Assembly (NCBI RefSeq): GCF_943193095.1
Contig: NZ_CALPCV010000009.1
Coordinates: forward strand, 18,783 to 82,782
DNA length: 64,000 nt
Direction: 5' to 3'
Source of the DNA: Parasutterella muris
GTDB lineage: Bacteria > Pseudomonadota > Gammaproteobacteria > Burkholderiales > Burkholderiaceae_F
Of the stretch, positions 25,252-33,980 are shown one piece after another (position 1 is the first letter of the stretch; each line of letters begins with the position of its first letter). The notes below the pieces were generated by a model. It had not been told where the DNA came from. It searched no databases and was given only the letters and a program-made list of their open reading frames with translations. Made by a program: the position numbers and the translations under genes.

Positions 25252-26349
25252 ATGAACTTCATTTGCTCTCAATGCGGCAAAACAACCGACAGCGCAACAA
25301 TGGCCTGTCACTGTAAATGCGGAGGACTTTTCTCCCTGCCTCAGGATCATTTGCCTTTATGGGATAAGAGTCTTATCGATCAAAAAGTATGGAGCCTTTT
25401 CCGCTATCACGCCTTTATGAACCTCGATGCAGGCGAATGGAAATCTGTCTCAATGGGCGAAGGCATGACGCCGATTGTTCCTTTTAACGAAGATGTGCTC
25501 TTCAAAATGGATTTCATGATGCCTACTCTGTCCTTTAAGGATCGAGGCGCGGCAGCATTAGTGAGCCACATGAAAGCCATCGGCGTTAAAAAATGCGTCC
25601 AGGATTCCAGCGGCAATGCCGGTGTTGCGGTTGCGGCTTACTGTGCCCGCTGCGGCATTGAATGCGAGATCTATGTTCCGGAAGGCACCAGCCCTAACAA
25701 AATTTCTATGATTGAAGGCTTCGGCGCCAAAGCCGTTGTTGTTCCCGGAAGCCGTGACCACTGCGCAGATGTCTGCAGATCCAAAGTCGAAGAAGAAGGC
25801 GCTTACTACGCTAATCATGTCTACAACCCATATTTCTATGAAGGGACAAAATCCTATATCTACGAAACGTTTGAGCAGCTCGGCAGACTGCCTGAAAATA
25901 TTTTCATCGAGCTTGGCAACGGCACGCTCTTTATCGGCGCGGTCTTAGCCGTCGAACATCTGCTTCGTTCCAAAGCTATCGATAAGGCTCCGAACCTTAT
26001 CGCGGTACAGAGCGAAAACTGCGCGCCCTTTATGGAAACCGTTGAGCAGAACGCCGATCACATAGTCAGTGTCGACGTGAAACCCACATTGGCCGAGGGT
26101 ATTGCGATCGGTAAACCCGCAAGAGGCGCGGAAGTACTTGAAATGATACGAAAGCACTCAATTCGGGTTGTTACAGCGCCCGAAGCGCAAATCCTCGAGT
26201 GCCGCAGGCAAATGGCGGCAAAAGGGTTTTACGTCGAGCATACAACCGCCGCGGCGCTTGCCGCCTACTACCGTTATCAGGAGCTTTACGGCCCAACGCA
26301 TGACGCCTTAATTTCATTATGCGGTGCCGGCCTCAAGAGCGAACATTAA
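25252..26349 (+). CDS. PLP-dependent threonine-synthase-like enzyme
   Basis: Fold-type II PLP enzyme of 365 residues. A zinc-ribbon-like N-terminus (Cys5, Cys8, then Cys19, 21 and 23) precedes the catalytic domain, as in archaeal-type ThrC, cysteate synthase and some ammonia lyases. The PLP lysine is Lys96 in LSFKDRGA, and the Asn loop DSSGNAGVAVAAY follows. GNGTLFIGA serves as the phosphate loop. Upstream is AAAGGA. An Lrp-type regulator follows, which fits an amino-acid-responsive catabolic or interconversion enzyme. Exact reaction not assignable; threonine synthase proper is one option. Confidence 0.85.
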   Translation: MNFICSQCGKTTDSATMACHCKCGGLFSLPQDHLPLWDKSLIDQKVWSLFRYHAFMNLDAGEWKSVSMGEGMTPIVPFNEDVLFKMDFMMPTLSFKDRGAAALVSHMKAIGVKKCVQDSSGNAGVAVAAYCARCGIECEIYVPEGTSPNKISMIEGFGAKAVVVPGSRDHCADVCRSKVEEEGAYYANHVYNPYFYEGTKSYIYETFEQLGRLPENIFIELGNGTLFIGAVLAVEHLLRSKAIDKAPNLIAVQSENCAPFMETVEQNADHIVSVDVKPTLAEGIAIGKPARGAEVLEMIRKHSIRVVTAPEAQILECRRQMAAKGFYVEHTTAAALAAYYRYQELYGPTHDALISLCGAGLKSEH

Positions 26350-26431
26350 AAGCGGTCAGCCCTGTTTTAATTTCACCCGCGGACTCCCTATATTGATACA
26401 ATTCCTCAAGGTATTTTAAAGGGGTACCCGG

Positions 26432-26887
26432 ATGGATAAATTCGATCGTGAAATTCTTTCGATATTGGTCGAAAACGGTAAAATTCAGCTTTCTGAGCTC
26501 TCCAAAATGACTGATCTCAGTGTTTCGTCCTGCCAGAGGAGAATTAAAAATCTGGAAGAAACGGGCATTATCAGTAAGTATCAGGCGGTGGTAAATGAGA
26601 AGGCGGTTGGCAAAGGCTTCCAAGCTCTGGTTTTCATTTCATTGGCACAAGCAACCAATGAGAAAATCGGTGAGTTTGAACGAGCCCTCGTGAACATTCC
26701 TGCTATTACCAGCGCACATAGGATTTTTGGAGAGCAGGATTATGTGCTGCGTGTCGCGACGACGGACCTCTCCGACTACCAGCAGGTCTATGACACTCAG
26801 TTGTCGACGCTTCCCTATATCAGGAAGATCGAAACAACACTTCTTATGAAGGAGATTGTTCCTTTTAGATTGTGTCTTGACCAATAA
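26432..26887 (+). CDS. Lrp/AsnC-family transcriptional regulator
   Basis: A 151-residue DNA-binding protein: N-terminal HTH beginning DKFDREILSILVENGKIQL with the recognition helix SVSSCQRRIKNLEE, then the RAM effector-binding and oligomerisation domain (from about residue 70, with HRIFGEQDYVLRV). Length and layout are normal. It lies 82 bp downstream of the threonine-synthase-like gene and may control it in response to an amino acid. A terminator follows. Confidence 0.93.
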   Translation: MDKFDREILSILVENGKIQLSELSKMTDLSVSSCQRRIKNLEETGIISKYQAVVNEKAVGKGFQALVFISLAQATNEKIGEFERALVNIPAITSAHRIFGEQDYVLRVATTDLSDYQQVYDTQLSTLPYIRKIETTLLMKEIVPFRLCLDQ

Positions 26888-26910
26888 TCGATTCGATTGC
26901 TCTGCCTATC

Positions 26911-26940
26911 AAGCCGCCTTTTGGGCGGCTTTTGATTTTT
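26911..26940 (+). terminator. Intrinsic terminator after the Lrp gene
   Basis: AAGCCGCC / GGCGGCTT stem with a short T-rich loop, followed by TTGATTTTT. Confidence 0.85.
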
Positions 26941-26983
26941 CGCAGGAAATCACCAATAGCAATCCTCACCCGATCGGACAACA

Positions 26984-27007
26984 ATATCCCGCGAATAATA
27001 GGGATAT
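26984..27007 (+). promoter_or_regulatory. Inverted repeat covering the start region of the second TtrS-like gene
   Basis: ATATCCC (26984-26990) and GGGATAT (27001-27007) form a perfect 7-bp dyad that ends three bases before the GTG start at 27011. In RNA it would hide the only purine-rich stretch (AGGGA) able to act as ribosome binding site; in DNA it could be an operator. Confidence 0.3.
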
Positions 27008-27010
27008 CGA

Positions 27011-28777
27011 GTGCAGCTGCTTAAATTTCTTTTCTTCATTTGTTCGGCTTTCTTTTGCTTTAGCTCAGCCGCATCAGAAGCAAAACAGGAAATCAGGATT
27101 GCGGTTTTGTATACGGAGGACCCGCTGTTCTTCATCAATACCTTCGCGCCGACCATTGACTTTTTAAGGAAACGCTTTCCGCAGTATCGGATCACCACGC
27201 AGGAAATTACAGAGCTTCAAGCTTTCGATAAGCTCAAAACCGAAGATTTCAGTTTTCTCCTTTCTCCTGCGGGTGTTTACGCGTCTTTTGATCCTACTTC
27301 CGAAGGGCTTCGGCAAATCGCCGCAAGGACCTCGCCTTTTGCGAGTACAGCCTCTGAATCCGTTGCGTCTGTGCTTATTACGTCCGCACACCGATCTGAT
27401 ATCACAAGTCTGAAAGACATTCAGGGCAAAAGAATCGCAATCCGCGATCCTAATTCTCTGAGCGGCTGGCTCGGCGCAAAGGGTGTACTTCGCGATCATC
27501 TTTCGGAAAAGGATCTTGAAGGCAGACTGATCAATACCCAATACCGATTCCCTGACGTTTATTCCTACCTGGAGTCGGATGAAGCGGATGTTGCCGTTAT
27601 CCCAGCGTGCGAACTTGAATCATTGATTGAACGCGGTCTTATCTCCGGTGACAAATACCGAATCATCGGAGAAAAGCCTTCCACGCTTGCCTGCAAAGTT
27701 TCTTCTTCGCTTTACCCGGATTTTGTTTTCTCTTCGTTCCCGCACGCATCTCCGGAAATCGTAAAAGACTTCACCGTCGCCCTTTTAACAATGCCTAAAA
27801 TGCCTGACGGCGGATCTTGGGGCATTGCGAACGACTTCCGCAGTGTTCTGCGGCTTTTTAGAAAACTCGAAATCGGACCATACAAACCTCAGCCCTTTTC
27901 TTTGTTTCAGCTGGTCAGCAAATACAAAACGGAAGCAGTCCTTGCACTTGCCCTGCTTTTAGGACTGATTTTCCATATCTACCGAACGAATTCACTTGTG
28001 CTGCAGAGAACGTCCGACCTTCGTAAAGCCATTGAACAAAGGGACAGCGTTGCAGAAATCGCAAGAGCTTCGCTGAAGCGTCTCAATCTCATGGAAAGAC
28101 GAGGCATTCTTTCGCAGCTCTCTAATATGTTTGCTCATGAGCTGAAGCAGCCTTTATCCACAGTGGTCAATTACTGCAACGGCCTGAAGATGTACGGAGA
28201 GTCTGTAAAACTTGATCCGATTCTCAGCGAGAGCATTGAGGCGATATCTTCTGAAACCCAGAAAGCCGCAGCGATCGTAGATCGAGTAAGAAGTTATGCA
28301 AAATCAACCCAGCCGGTTTCTTCCGAGGCAAAAGCTGACCTCTCGGAAGCGATACGCAAAGCCATCAACGCTTTCAGACTTTACGTCTCCACTCAGTGCC
28401 GATTAAATGTCGATATTCCGGAAAGCTGCATGGTCGCCGGAGACCCGCTGGAACTTGAAATTCTAGTTCTTAATCTTCTGCGCAATGCCTCAGACGCAGT
28501 TGAGCCGCTAGGTAAAGACGCACAGATCAAGGTGGAAGTGAAGCAGACAGAAGCGGGATGCACACTAAACGTCAAGGATAACGGGCCGCCAGTAACAAGT
28601 GACGTTGTCGAGCGCATGAGACGGGCGCTTCAGGCCTCAATTAAAACCGATGGTCTTGGGCTTGGTCTTATGATTGTGCACGCCATCATTGAGCGGCACC
28701 GCGCCGAAATTAATATTCAGCAGTTAAAACCTCAAGGCATCAGTATCTCAGTGACATTTAAAGGAGCTGACTCATGA
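27011..28777 (+). CDS. Second TtrS-like sensor histidine kinase
   Basis: Paralogue of the kinase at 8415. Signal peptide (FLFFICSAFFCFSSAASEA), PhnD/TtrS-type periplasmic domain (about residues 25-300, DVAVIPACELESL), membrane segment (AVLALALLLGLIFHIY), HisKA with His in FAHELKQPLSTVVNY, and HATPase with NLLRNASDA, DNGPP and GLGLGLMI. The GTG at 27011 is the best start. It overlaps the response regulator gene by 4 bp (ATGA). Two flavoprotein genes follow, so the sensed compound is probably their electron acceptor. Confidence 0.88.
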   Translation: MQLLKFLFFICSAFFCFSSAASEAKQEIRIAVLYTEDPLFFINTFAPTIDFLRKRFPQYRITTQEITELQAFDKLKTEDFSFLLSPAGVYASFDPTSEGLRQIAARTSPFASTASESVASVLITSAHRSDITSLKDIQGKRIAIRDPNSLSGWLGAKGVLRDHLSEKDLEGRLINTQYRFPDVYSYLESDEADVAVIPACELESLIERGLISGDKYRIIGEKPSTLACKVSSSLYPDFVFSSFPHASPEIVKDFTVALLTMPKMPDGGSWGIANDFRSVLRLFRKLEIGPYKPQPFSLFQLVSKYKTEAVLALALLLGLIFHIYRTNSLVLQRTSDLRKAIEQRDSVAEIARASLKRLNLMERRGILSQLSNMFAHELKQPLSTVVNYCNGLKMYGESVKLDPILSESIEAISSETQKAAAIVDRVRSYAKSTQPVSSEAKADLSEAIRKAINAFRLYVSTQCRLNVDIPESCMVAGDPLELEILVLNLLRNASDAVEPLGKDAQIKVEVKQTEAGCTLNVKDNGPPVTSDVVERMRRALQASIKTDGLGLGLMIVHAIIERHRAEINIQQLKPQGISISVTFKGADS

Positions 28778-29403
28778 AAACTTCAAAGCTAGACCCCATC
28801 ATTAGGATTGTTGATGATGACCCAAAGGTCCTTGCCTCAGAGGTTTTTCTGGTGAAGATGGCGGGATATCGAACCGCTTCCTACGAAAGCGCCCTCGCAT
28901 TCCTGAATGAATACGATCCGCTCTTTCCCGGCTGCCTGATACTCGATATCCGAATGCCGGAAATGAGCGGGCTGCAGCTTCAGGAAGAAATGATCCGCAG
29001 AAATATTGATCTTCCAATATTGTTTCTTACCGGGCACGGGGATGTGGATATGGCCGTCAAAGCCCTTCTCACCGGGGCCTCGGATTTTCTTATCAAGCCG
29101 CCTGATCCAGCAAGATTAAAGGCTTCGCTCGCCAAAGCTGTTGCTGAAAATCTAGAGGATCGGGCTCGTAAAGAAGAAATCGATCATATGACGGTCAAGT
29201 ACAACCTGCTCACCGCAAGTGAAAAGAAAGTAGCTCCGAGGATTGCCAACGGTGAGTTAAACAAGGTCATCGCCTTTGATATGGAAGTATCGGAGCAGGC
29301 GGTCAAAAACTGGAGAAGTGCCGTCCTGCATAAATTGGAATGCCGCAATGTGATTGAACTTCACAATTTTCTTCGCAAGATAGGCATTATTGAGGCCTCA
29401 TGA
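28774..29403 (+). CDS. Second TtrR/FixJ-like response regulator
   Basis: A 209-residue regulator: receiver with IVDDDPKVLAS, phospho-acceptor Asp in CLILDIRMPEMSG, Thr in FLTGHGD and Lys in LIKPPD, then a LuxR-type HTH (LLTASEKKVAPRIANG; EQAVKNWRSAVLHKL). The HTH wording departs from the usual GxSNKEIA pattern, so its target sequence probably differs from that of the locus 1 regulator. It is coupled by overlap to the kinase gene before it and to the flavoprotein gene after it, one of the tightest regulator-enzyme linkages in the window. Confidence 0.9.
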   Translation: MKTSKLDPIIRIVDDDPKVLASEVFLVKMAGYRTASYESALAFLNEYDPLFPGCLILDIRMPEMSGLQLQEEMIRRNIDLPILFLTGHGDVDMAVKALLTGASDFLIKPPDPARLKASLAKAVAENLEDRARKEEIDHMTVKYNLLTASEKKVAPRIANGELNKVIAFDMEVSEQAVKNWRSAVLHKLECRNVIELHNFLRKIGIIEAS

Positions 29404-30812
29404 TGCTTAGACGCGACTTTATGATTTCTGCCGGAGCCTGTGCCTTGTCCTATCCGTCACTTGCTCAGGAGAACGACTGGGATTATGACTGCGACGTATT
29501 GGTAATCGGAGCCGGGGCCGCAGGTTTGTCGGCCGCGGTACGCGCAAGTGAGCTCGGAGCTCGAGTCATTCTGATAGAAAAGCGGGAGATTATAGGCGGC
29601 AATACCTTAATTTCCGGCGGCTTTCTCGGCGTCATAGATCCGGTCCGTCAAATTCCGCTTGGAATCACCGATTCTGAAGAGCGGCATTTCAACGATATTT
29701 GGATCAACGGCGGTCAGATCGCAAAGCCCGCACTTATCCGCACTCTTGTTAAAGAGAGTCAGCGTATGCTCGGCTGGCTGGAGAATAAGGGTGTTAAATT
29801 CCGCAATGAGGTTATAGAAATTTACGGCTCTCATCATCCCCGCTGCCATCAGCCTATTCTGCCCAACGGAACAAGTTATGTTCGGGCGCTCAGTTCTGAA
29901 GCAATGTCGAGGAAAGTCCAAATTCTGAAGTCAACGGCCGGACAAAAACTTCTTCAGAACAATGAAGGACGAGTCATCGGTGCAGAAGCTCGACAGAAAA
30001 ATAAAGGAGTCCGCATTCGTGCGGATAAAGCCGTCATCCTAACGGCGGGCGGCTTCGGTGCGAATCAGCGCATGGTTGAGTCATTCGACGAAAGGCTCGT
30101 GGGGCTTCCGACCAACTGTACAACAGGCTCTACCGGTGAAATGCTTCTTTCTGCTGCTCGAATCGGCGTCTCGACCGTAGATTTAAAAGCGATTCAATGT
30201 CTGCCGGGGCCACTGCCTACCGGCAGGATTCGTGTCCGCTTCCATAACGATGTCAGCCGCTTTATTCTCATCAATTCTGAAGGGAAGCGCTTTGTGGATG
30301 AGCGCTCGAGGCGCGATGAACTTACCGACAGAATACTTTCCACGCCGCAAAAGAGCTGTTTCTGCATTATTGATAACGACGCCTTAGTCATGGCGGATCT
30401 GATTGTCCAGAGAGACGCAATCCGAGCCGCGGAGACAGGAGACGCCATTAAAGCGGACAGCATTGAGGAGCTTGCGCAAAAGCTTGGCATCGATTCTGCC
30501 GTGCTTCGGCAGACCATCGAAGAAAGAAACAATACGATTAAAGCTGACAATGAAAAGAACAAGCGATTCCCAATCGCCAAGGCGCCTTTCTGGGCAGCTA
30601 GAGTCGGCATGTGCGTGCACTACACCATGGGCGGCCTAGTGATTGATTCATCGACCCGGTGCCTTTCCGACGGGCGCCCTGTGCCGGGGCTTTTTGCAGC
30701 CGGAGAAATTACCGGAGGAATCCACGGAAGAAACAGAATCGGCGGCAACGGACTTGCAGACGCATTTACCTTTGGCATGATTGCCGCAGAACAAGCGCTT
30801 AAAAATGCGTAG
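29400..30812 (+). CDS. Tat-exported flavoprotein reductase (fumarate reductase-like)
   Basis: A 470-residue FAD protein of the fumarate/urocanate reductase superfamily. Tat signal: LRRDFMISAG. FAD site VLVIGAGAAGLSAA, with EKREIIGGNTLISGG. C-terminal catalytic motifs HYTMGG and HGRNRIGGN are kept. The region that in fumarate reductase carries the substrate His (HPT) reads IQCLPGPLP here, shared with the neighbour at 30929, so a substrate other than fumarate is likely. No cytochrome domain or cytochrome gene is adjacent; electrons must come from an unlinked donor. Its ATG overlaps the response regulator's stop, so it is in the same transcript. Confidence 0.9.
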   Translation: MMLRRDFMISAGACALSYPSLAQENDWDYDCDVLVIGAGAAGLSAAVRASELGARVILIEKREIIGGNTLISGGFLGVIDPVRQIPLGITDSEERHFNDIWINGGQIAKPALIRTLVKESQRMLGWLENKGVKFRNEVIEIYGSHHPRCHQPILPNGTSYVRALSSEAMSRKVQILKSTAGQKLLQNNEGRVIGAEARQKNKGVRIRADKAVILTAGGFGANQRMVESFDERLVGLPTNCTTGSTGEMLLSAARIGVSTVDLKAIQCLPGPLPTGRIRVRFHNDVSRFILINSEGKRFVDERSRRDELTDRILSTPQKSCFCIIDNDALVMADLIVQRDAIRAAETGDAIKADSIEELAQKLGIDSAVLRQTIEERNNTIKADNEKNKRFPIAKAPFWAARVGMCVHYTMGGLVIDSSTRCLSDGRPVPGLFAAGEITGGIHGRNRIGGNGLADAFTFGMIAAEQALKNA

Positions 30813-30928
30813 CACATTAATGGGATTAAGTCAATAAACCAGAAGTTATTTCTGCGTGATTCACCGCTCCTTAAACTTTGATCATCGTTTAACACATTGA
30901 TCTCAATAAACACCAAGGAGACATAATC

Positions 30929-32398
30929 ATGGCTTTAACACGCAGATTTTTTCTGGGAACCGCTCCTGCGGCAGCCGCTGTAGGCATTTTAGGCTCTACA
31001 GTTGCCACAACAGCAGAAGCCGCCATCAAGTGGGATGAAACATACAATGTCGTCGTCATCGGTGCAGGCGGTGCTGGTCTTACAGCTGCCGTATCCGCAA
31101 AAGAAGCCGGCGCAAAGAAAGTTGTCGTTCTTGAAAAGATGATGTTCGCAGGCGGCAACACAATTCGTGCCGGCGGCGGATTTAACGCTGCGATCAAGGC
31201 TGATTATGAAAAGGCCGGCATTAAAGACTCTCCGAAACTCCACGCAGAACAGACTCTTGCCGCTGGTGACGGCAGAGGCGACCCCGTCCTCGTCAACCAG
31301 CTCACAGAAAAAGCTCCGGAAAGCGTCCAGTGGCTCAAAGATCACGGCGTTAAGTTCCAGGATCACATCTATCAGATTTACGGCGGCCTTTACAAACGTG
31401 CCCGCAACCCGCTCGGACCTCGCGGCGGCGCATACATTAAGGCTCTTCTCGAAGTCTGCAAGAAAGAAGACATTCCTATCATGTTCAATGCCCGCGTCGT
31501 TGAAATTATCCGCGAAGGCAATTTAAGCGGCAGAGTGCTCGGTGTTAAGGTTGAACTGAAAGGCAAGACAATGTACATCCGCGCCACCAACGCTGTCGTT
31601 GCAGCTGCCGGCGGCTTCGCGGCCAGCGACAGACTGACCGGTATTTCCGATCCCAGAATGGAAAAACTCGGTACAACCAACCATCCGGGCGCAACAGGCG
31701 ACGTATTAACTAATCTGGTTGACATCGGTGCCGGCACACGCGGTCTTGATTACATCCAGTGCATCCCCGGAGGCGTTCCCGGAGAAAAATATCCGCCGAA
31801 CCTCTTCACACATGTTGACCGCTTCCTCTTCATCAACCTCAACGGTCAGCGCTTCATCAAAGAAGATGCCCGCAGAGACGTTCTGAGAGACGCGATGCTT
31901 GACCAGCCCAAAGCAATCGCCTGGACGCTCGTCGACGCTGACGGTTTTGAGCAGCAGAAGAACTCCAAGGGTCCTGAAAACGAAGCCGCTCTTAAAGCCG
32001 GTACGCTTTACTATGCTGACACCATTGAAGACTTAGCGAAGAAGACCGGTCTTCCCGCTAAAGAATTGAAAGAAGCTGTCGACACATACAACAAAGCGGT
32101 AGACACCAAGAAAGATCCGTTTGGCAGAGCTGAAACCGTTCTTGTGAACAAGATCATTAAAGCTCCGTTCTATGCCGGCCGCGTCACAATGAAACGTCAC
32201 CATACAATGGGCGGCGTCATCATTAACAAAGACGCTCAGGTTATTGACCGTCACGGCAACGTCATTCCGGGTCTCTATGCTGCCGGTGAAGTTACAGGCG
32301 GCATCCACGGTACCAACCGTGTCGGCGGAAACGCTATGGCGGACATCTTCACATACGGAAGAATTGCAGGTGTCAACGCAGCAAAGAACCCCGCATAA
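30929..32398 (+). CDS. Tat-exported flavoprotein reductase, paralogue of 29400
   Basis: A 489-residue FAD protein. The Tat signal is LTRRFFLGTAPAAAA with a cleavable AEA site. FAD site VVVIGAGGAGLTAA, then EKMMFAGGNTIRAGGG; C-terminal HHTMGG and HGTNRVGGN. Like the 29400 protein it has IQCIPGGVP instead of the fumarate His motif, and both carry IYG followed by an Arg-rich strand near residue 150. The gene has a strong AAGGAG and a coding bias towards C-ending codons, suggesting high expression. A 116-bp gap separates it from the previous gene. A terminator follows. Confidence 0.9.
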   Translation: MALTRRFFLGTAPAAAAVGILGSTVATTAEAAIKWDETYNVVVIGAGGAGLTAAVSAKEAGAKKVVVLEKMMFAGGNTIRAGGGFNAAIKADYEKAGIKDSPKLHAEQTLAAGDGRGDPVLVNQLTEKAPESVQWLKDHGVKFQDHIYQIYGGLYKRARNPLGPRGGAYIKALLEVCKKEDIPIMFNARVVEIIREGNLSGRVLGVKVELKGKTMYIRATNAVVAAAGGFAASDRLTGISDPRMEKLGTTNHPGATGDVLTNLVDIGAGTRGLDYIQCIPGGVPGEKYPPNLFTHVDRFLFINLNGQRFIKEDARRDVLRDAMLDQPKAIAWTLVDADGFEQQKNSKGPENEAALKAGTLYYADTIEDLAKKTGLPAKELKEAVDTYNKAVDTKKDPFGRAETVLVNKIIKAPFYAGRVTMKRHHTMGGVIINKDAQVIDRHGNVIPGLYAAGEVTGGIHGTNRVGGNAMADIFTYGRIAGVNAAKNPA

Positions 32399-32431
32399 AT
32401 TAACATAACTTAGTTCTCCTCATTAAGCAGT

Positions 32432-32460
32432 CTCCGACAAACGTCGGAGGCTATTTTTTC
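32432..32460 (+). terminator. Intrinsic terminator of respiratory locus 2
   Basis: CTCCGAC / GTCGGAG stem, four-base loop, followed by GCTATTTTTTC. Confidence 0.85.
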
Positions 32461-32629
32461 ATTTTTCATTCTCTTAAAAACATCGCTTAACGAGCCGCTC
32501 GCCTTATACGCCTAAACAGCCTGTTAAAACGGCAGAATTTTCTGGGATATACCTGAATACACCGATAGTTATCTTCATGATTGTCCGCTCTATAGTGAAT
32601 AAATCAATTCAATCAAAAGGAGAAATTAA

Positions 32630-33844
32630 ATGAGCTGTTTAGACGATTACCGCATGACTTTAAAAGGCCGAGAGTTTCTTCCGCTCATGGTTGGCGGGAT
32701 GGGCACAAACATTTCGACGTCCGCCTTAGTACTCGCCATAGAAAAGCTGGGCGGCATCGCTCATCTGTCCGACGCAATGCTTCCGACGGTCGCAGATAAG
32801 GAGCTTGGTACCGACTTCACTAAACAGAAGACGATTCTTTTGAAAAAATTCAGCGGCTCTTTTGACAAGAGCTTAGAGAAATTTGACCTTGCTGCACTTG
32901 CTGAAGTCAGTGATCGTTATTTCAGAAACGTGATGGATAAAGTAAGCGGAAAAGGCTTGGTTCTTGTGAACTGCATGGAGAAGCTCACCATGAACGATCA
33001 GCTGGGCACGCTCAAAACACGGCTGAACAGCGCGCTGAATGCAGGCGTTGACGGAATTACCATGTCCGCTGGACTTCATTTAAACAGTCTCAAGCTGATG
33101 CAGGACAACCCAAGATTTAAGGATGCACTTCTCGGCCTCGTTGTCTCTTCCACGCGGGCACTTAATCTCTTTCTGAAACGGACGAGCTCTATAGGACGCA
33201 AGCTTGATTACATTGTTGTGGAAGGTCCGCTTGCAGGAGGACATTTAGGATTTGGTGAGGATTGGAGAAACTACAAACTGGAAAACATCGTTAAAGATGT
33301 CGTTCAGCACGTTAAAGAGTGCGGACTGAACATTCCGGTTCTTGGAGCGGGCGGAGTCTTTTCCGGACAAGATGACATTAATCTAATTGAACAGTGCGGA
33401 GCTGCCGGCGCTCAAGTGGCCACACGCTTTACGATTGCTCAGGAAAGCGGTCTTCCTCAGCAAGTAAAAGAGATTTATCTGGACTCTAAAGAAGAAGATG
33501 TAGTTGTGAATCATCTTTCTCCCACAGGTTACCTCATGCGAATGCTGAAGAGTTCACCTGCAATCACAGCAAAGATCCACCCGAATTGTGAGTCTTACGG
33601 CTACATGCTCTCCGGCGGAAGCTGCCCTTATTTAAAAGAATTTGAAGCTCAGGAGCAAGGCGCCATAAGGGGAGAAAATTCCAAGTGCTGTTTATGCACA
33701 CAGATGCGCAATTACAAGGTATGGACCTGCGGCACTACGGTTTCCAAACTTAAAGAAACTGTAAAACGCAGCGCAAGCGGCTGGGAGCTTCCGAGCGCGG
33801 AACAAATTTGGAATGATTACCGGTTTGGTAAAAACTCCAAGTAA
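32630..33844 (+). CDS. Nitronate monooxygenase/FabK-like FMN flavoenzyme
   Basis: TIM-barrel FMN protein of 404 residues. Diagnostic pieces are LMVGGMGTNIS near the start, VEGPLAGGHLGFGE in the middle and VLGAGGVFSGQDD followed by GAQVATRFTIAQE in the phosphate-binding part. These define the nitronate monooxygenase/2-nitropropane dioxygenase family, which also contains enoyl-ACP reductase FabK and anaerobic oxidoreductases. The C-terminal extension has a cluster of cysteines (CPYL, KCCLCTQM, TCGTT) not usual in classical NMO, possibly metal-binding. AAAAGGAG precedes the ATG. Substrate unknown. Confidence 0.85.
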   Translation: MSCLDDYRMTLKGREFLPLMVGGMGTNISTSALVLAIEKLGGIAHLSDAMLPTVADKELGTDFTKQKTILLKKFSGSFDKSLEKFDLAALAEVSDRYFRNVMDKVSGKGLVLVNCMEKLTMNDQLGTLKTRLNSALNAGVDGITMSAGLHLNSLKLMQDNPRFKDALLGLVVSSTRALNLFLKRTSSIGRKLDYIVVEGPLAGGHLGFGEDWRNYKLENIVKDVVQHVKECGLNIPVLGAGGVFSGQDDINLIEQCGAAGAQVATRFTIAQESGLPQQVKEIYLDSKEEDVVVNHLSPTGYLMRMLKSSPAITAKIHPNCESYGYMLSGGSCPYLKEFEAQEQGAIRGENSKCCLCTQMRNYKVWTCGTTVSKLKETVKRSASGWELPSAEQIWNDYRFGKNSK

Positions 33845-33931
33845 CGGGAAGCACATTAATGCTGCGCAGAAGGAGCCGGAGAGAGAAAAATGTCAAGGCA
33901 AATGCATATCTTCGGCTCTTTAAGACAAACC

Positions 33932-33947
33932 TGTGAACAGGTTCACA
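33932..33947 (+). promoter_or_regulatory. Consensus CRP-type box
   Basis: TGTGAACAGGTTCACA matches TGTGA-N6-TCACA exactly and is a perfect 7-bp dyad with two central bases. Its centre (33939.5) is 41.5 bp before position 33981, and TATTAG at 33969-33974 then falls at the -10 position, the geometry of a class II CRP promoter on the plus strand. No protein gene lies downstream on that strand. Confidence 0.45.
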
Positions 33948-33980
33948 CGAGCAGAAAATCGCCCGTGCTATTAGCGGGAC

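Noticed and set aside
30897..30910. FNR-like sequence TTGAT-CTCA-ATAAA before the flavoprotein at 30929
   Set aside because: It directly abuts the ribosome site, too close to the start for a promoter activator; probably chance in AT-rich DNA.
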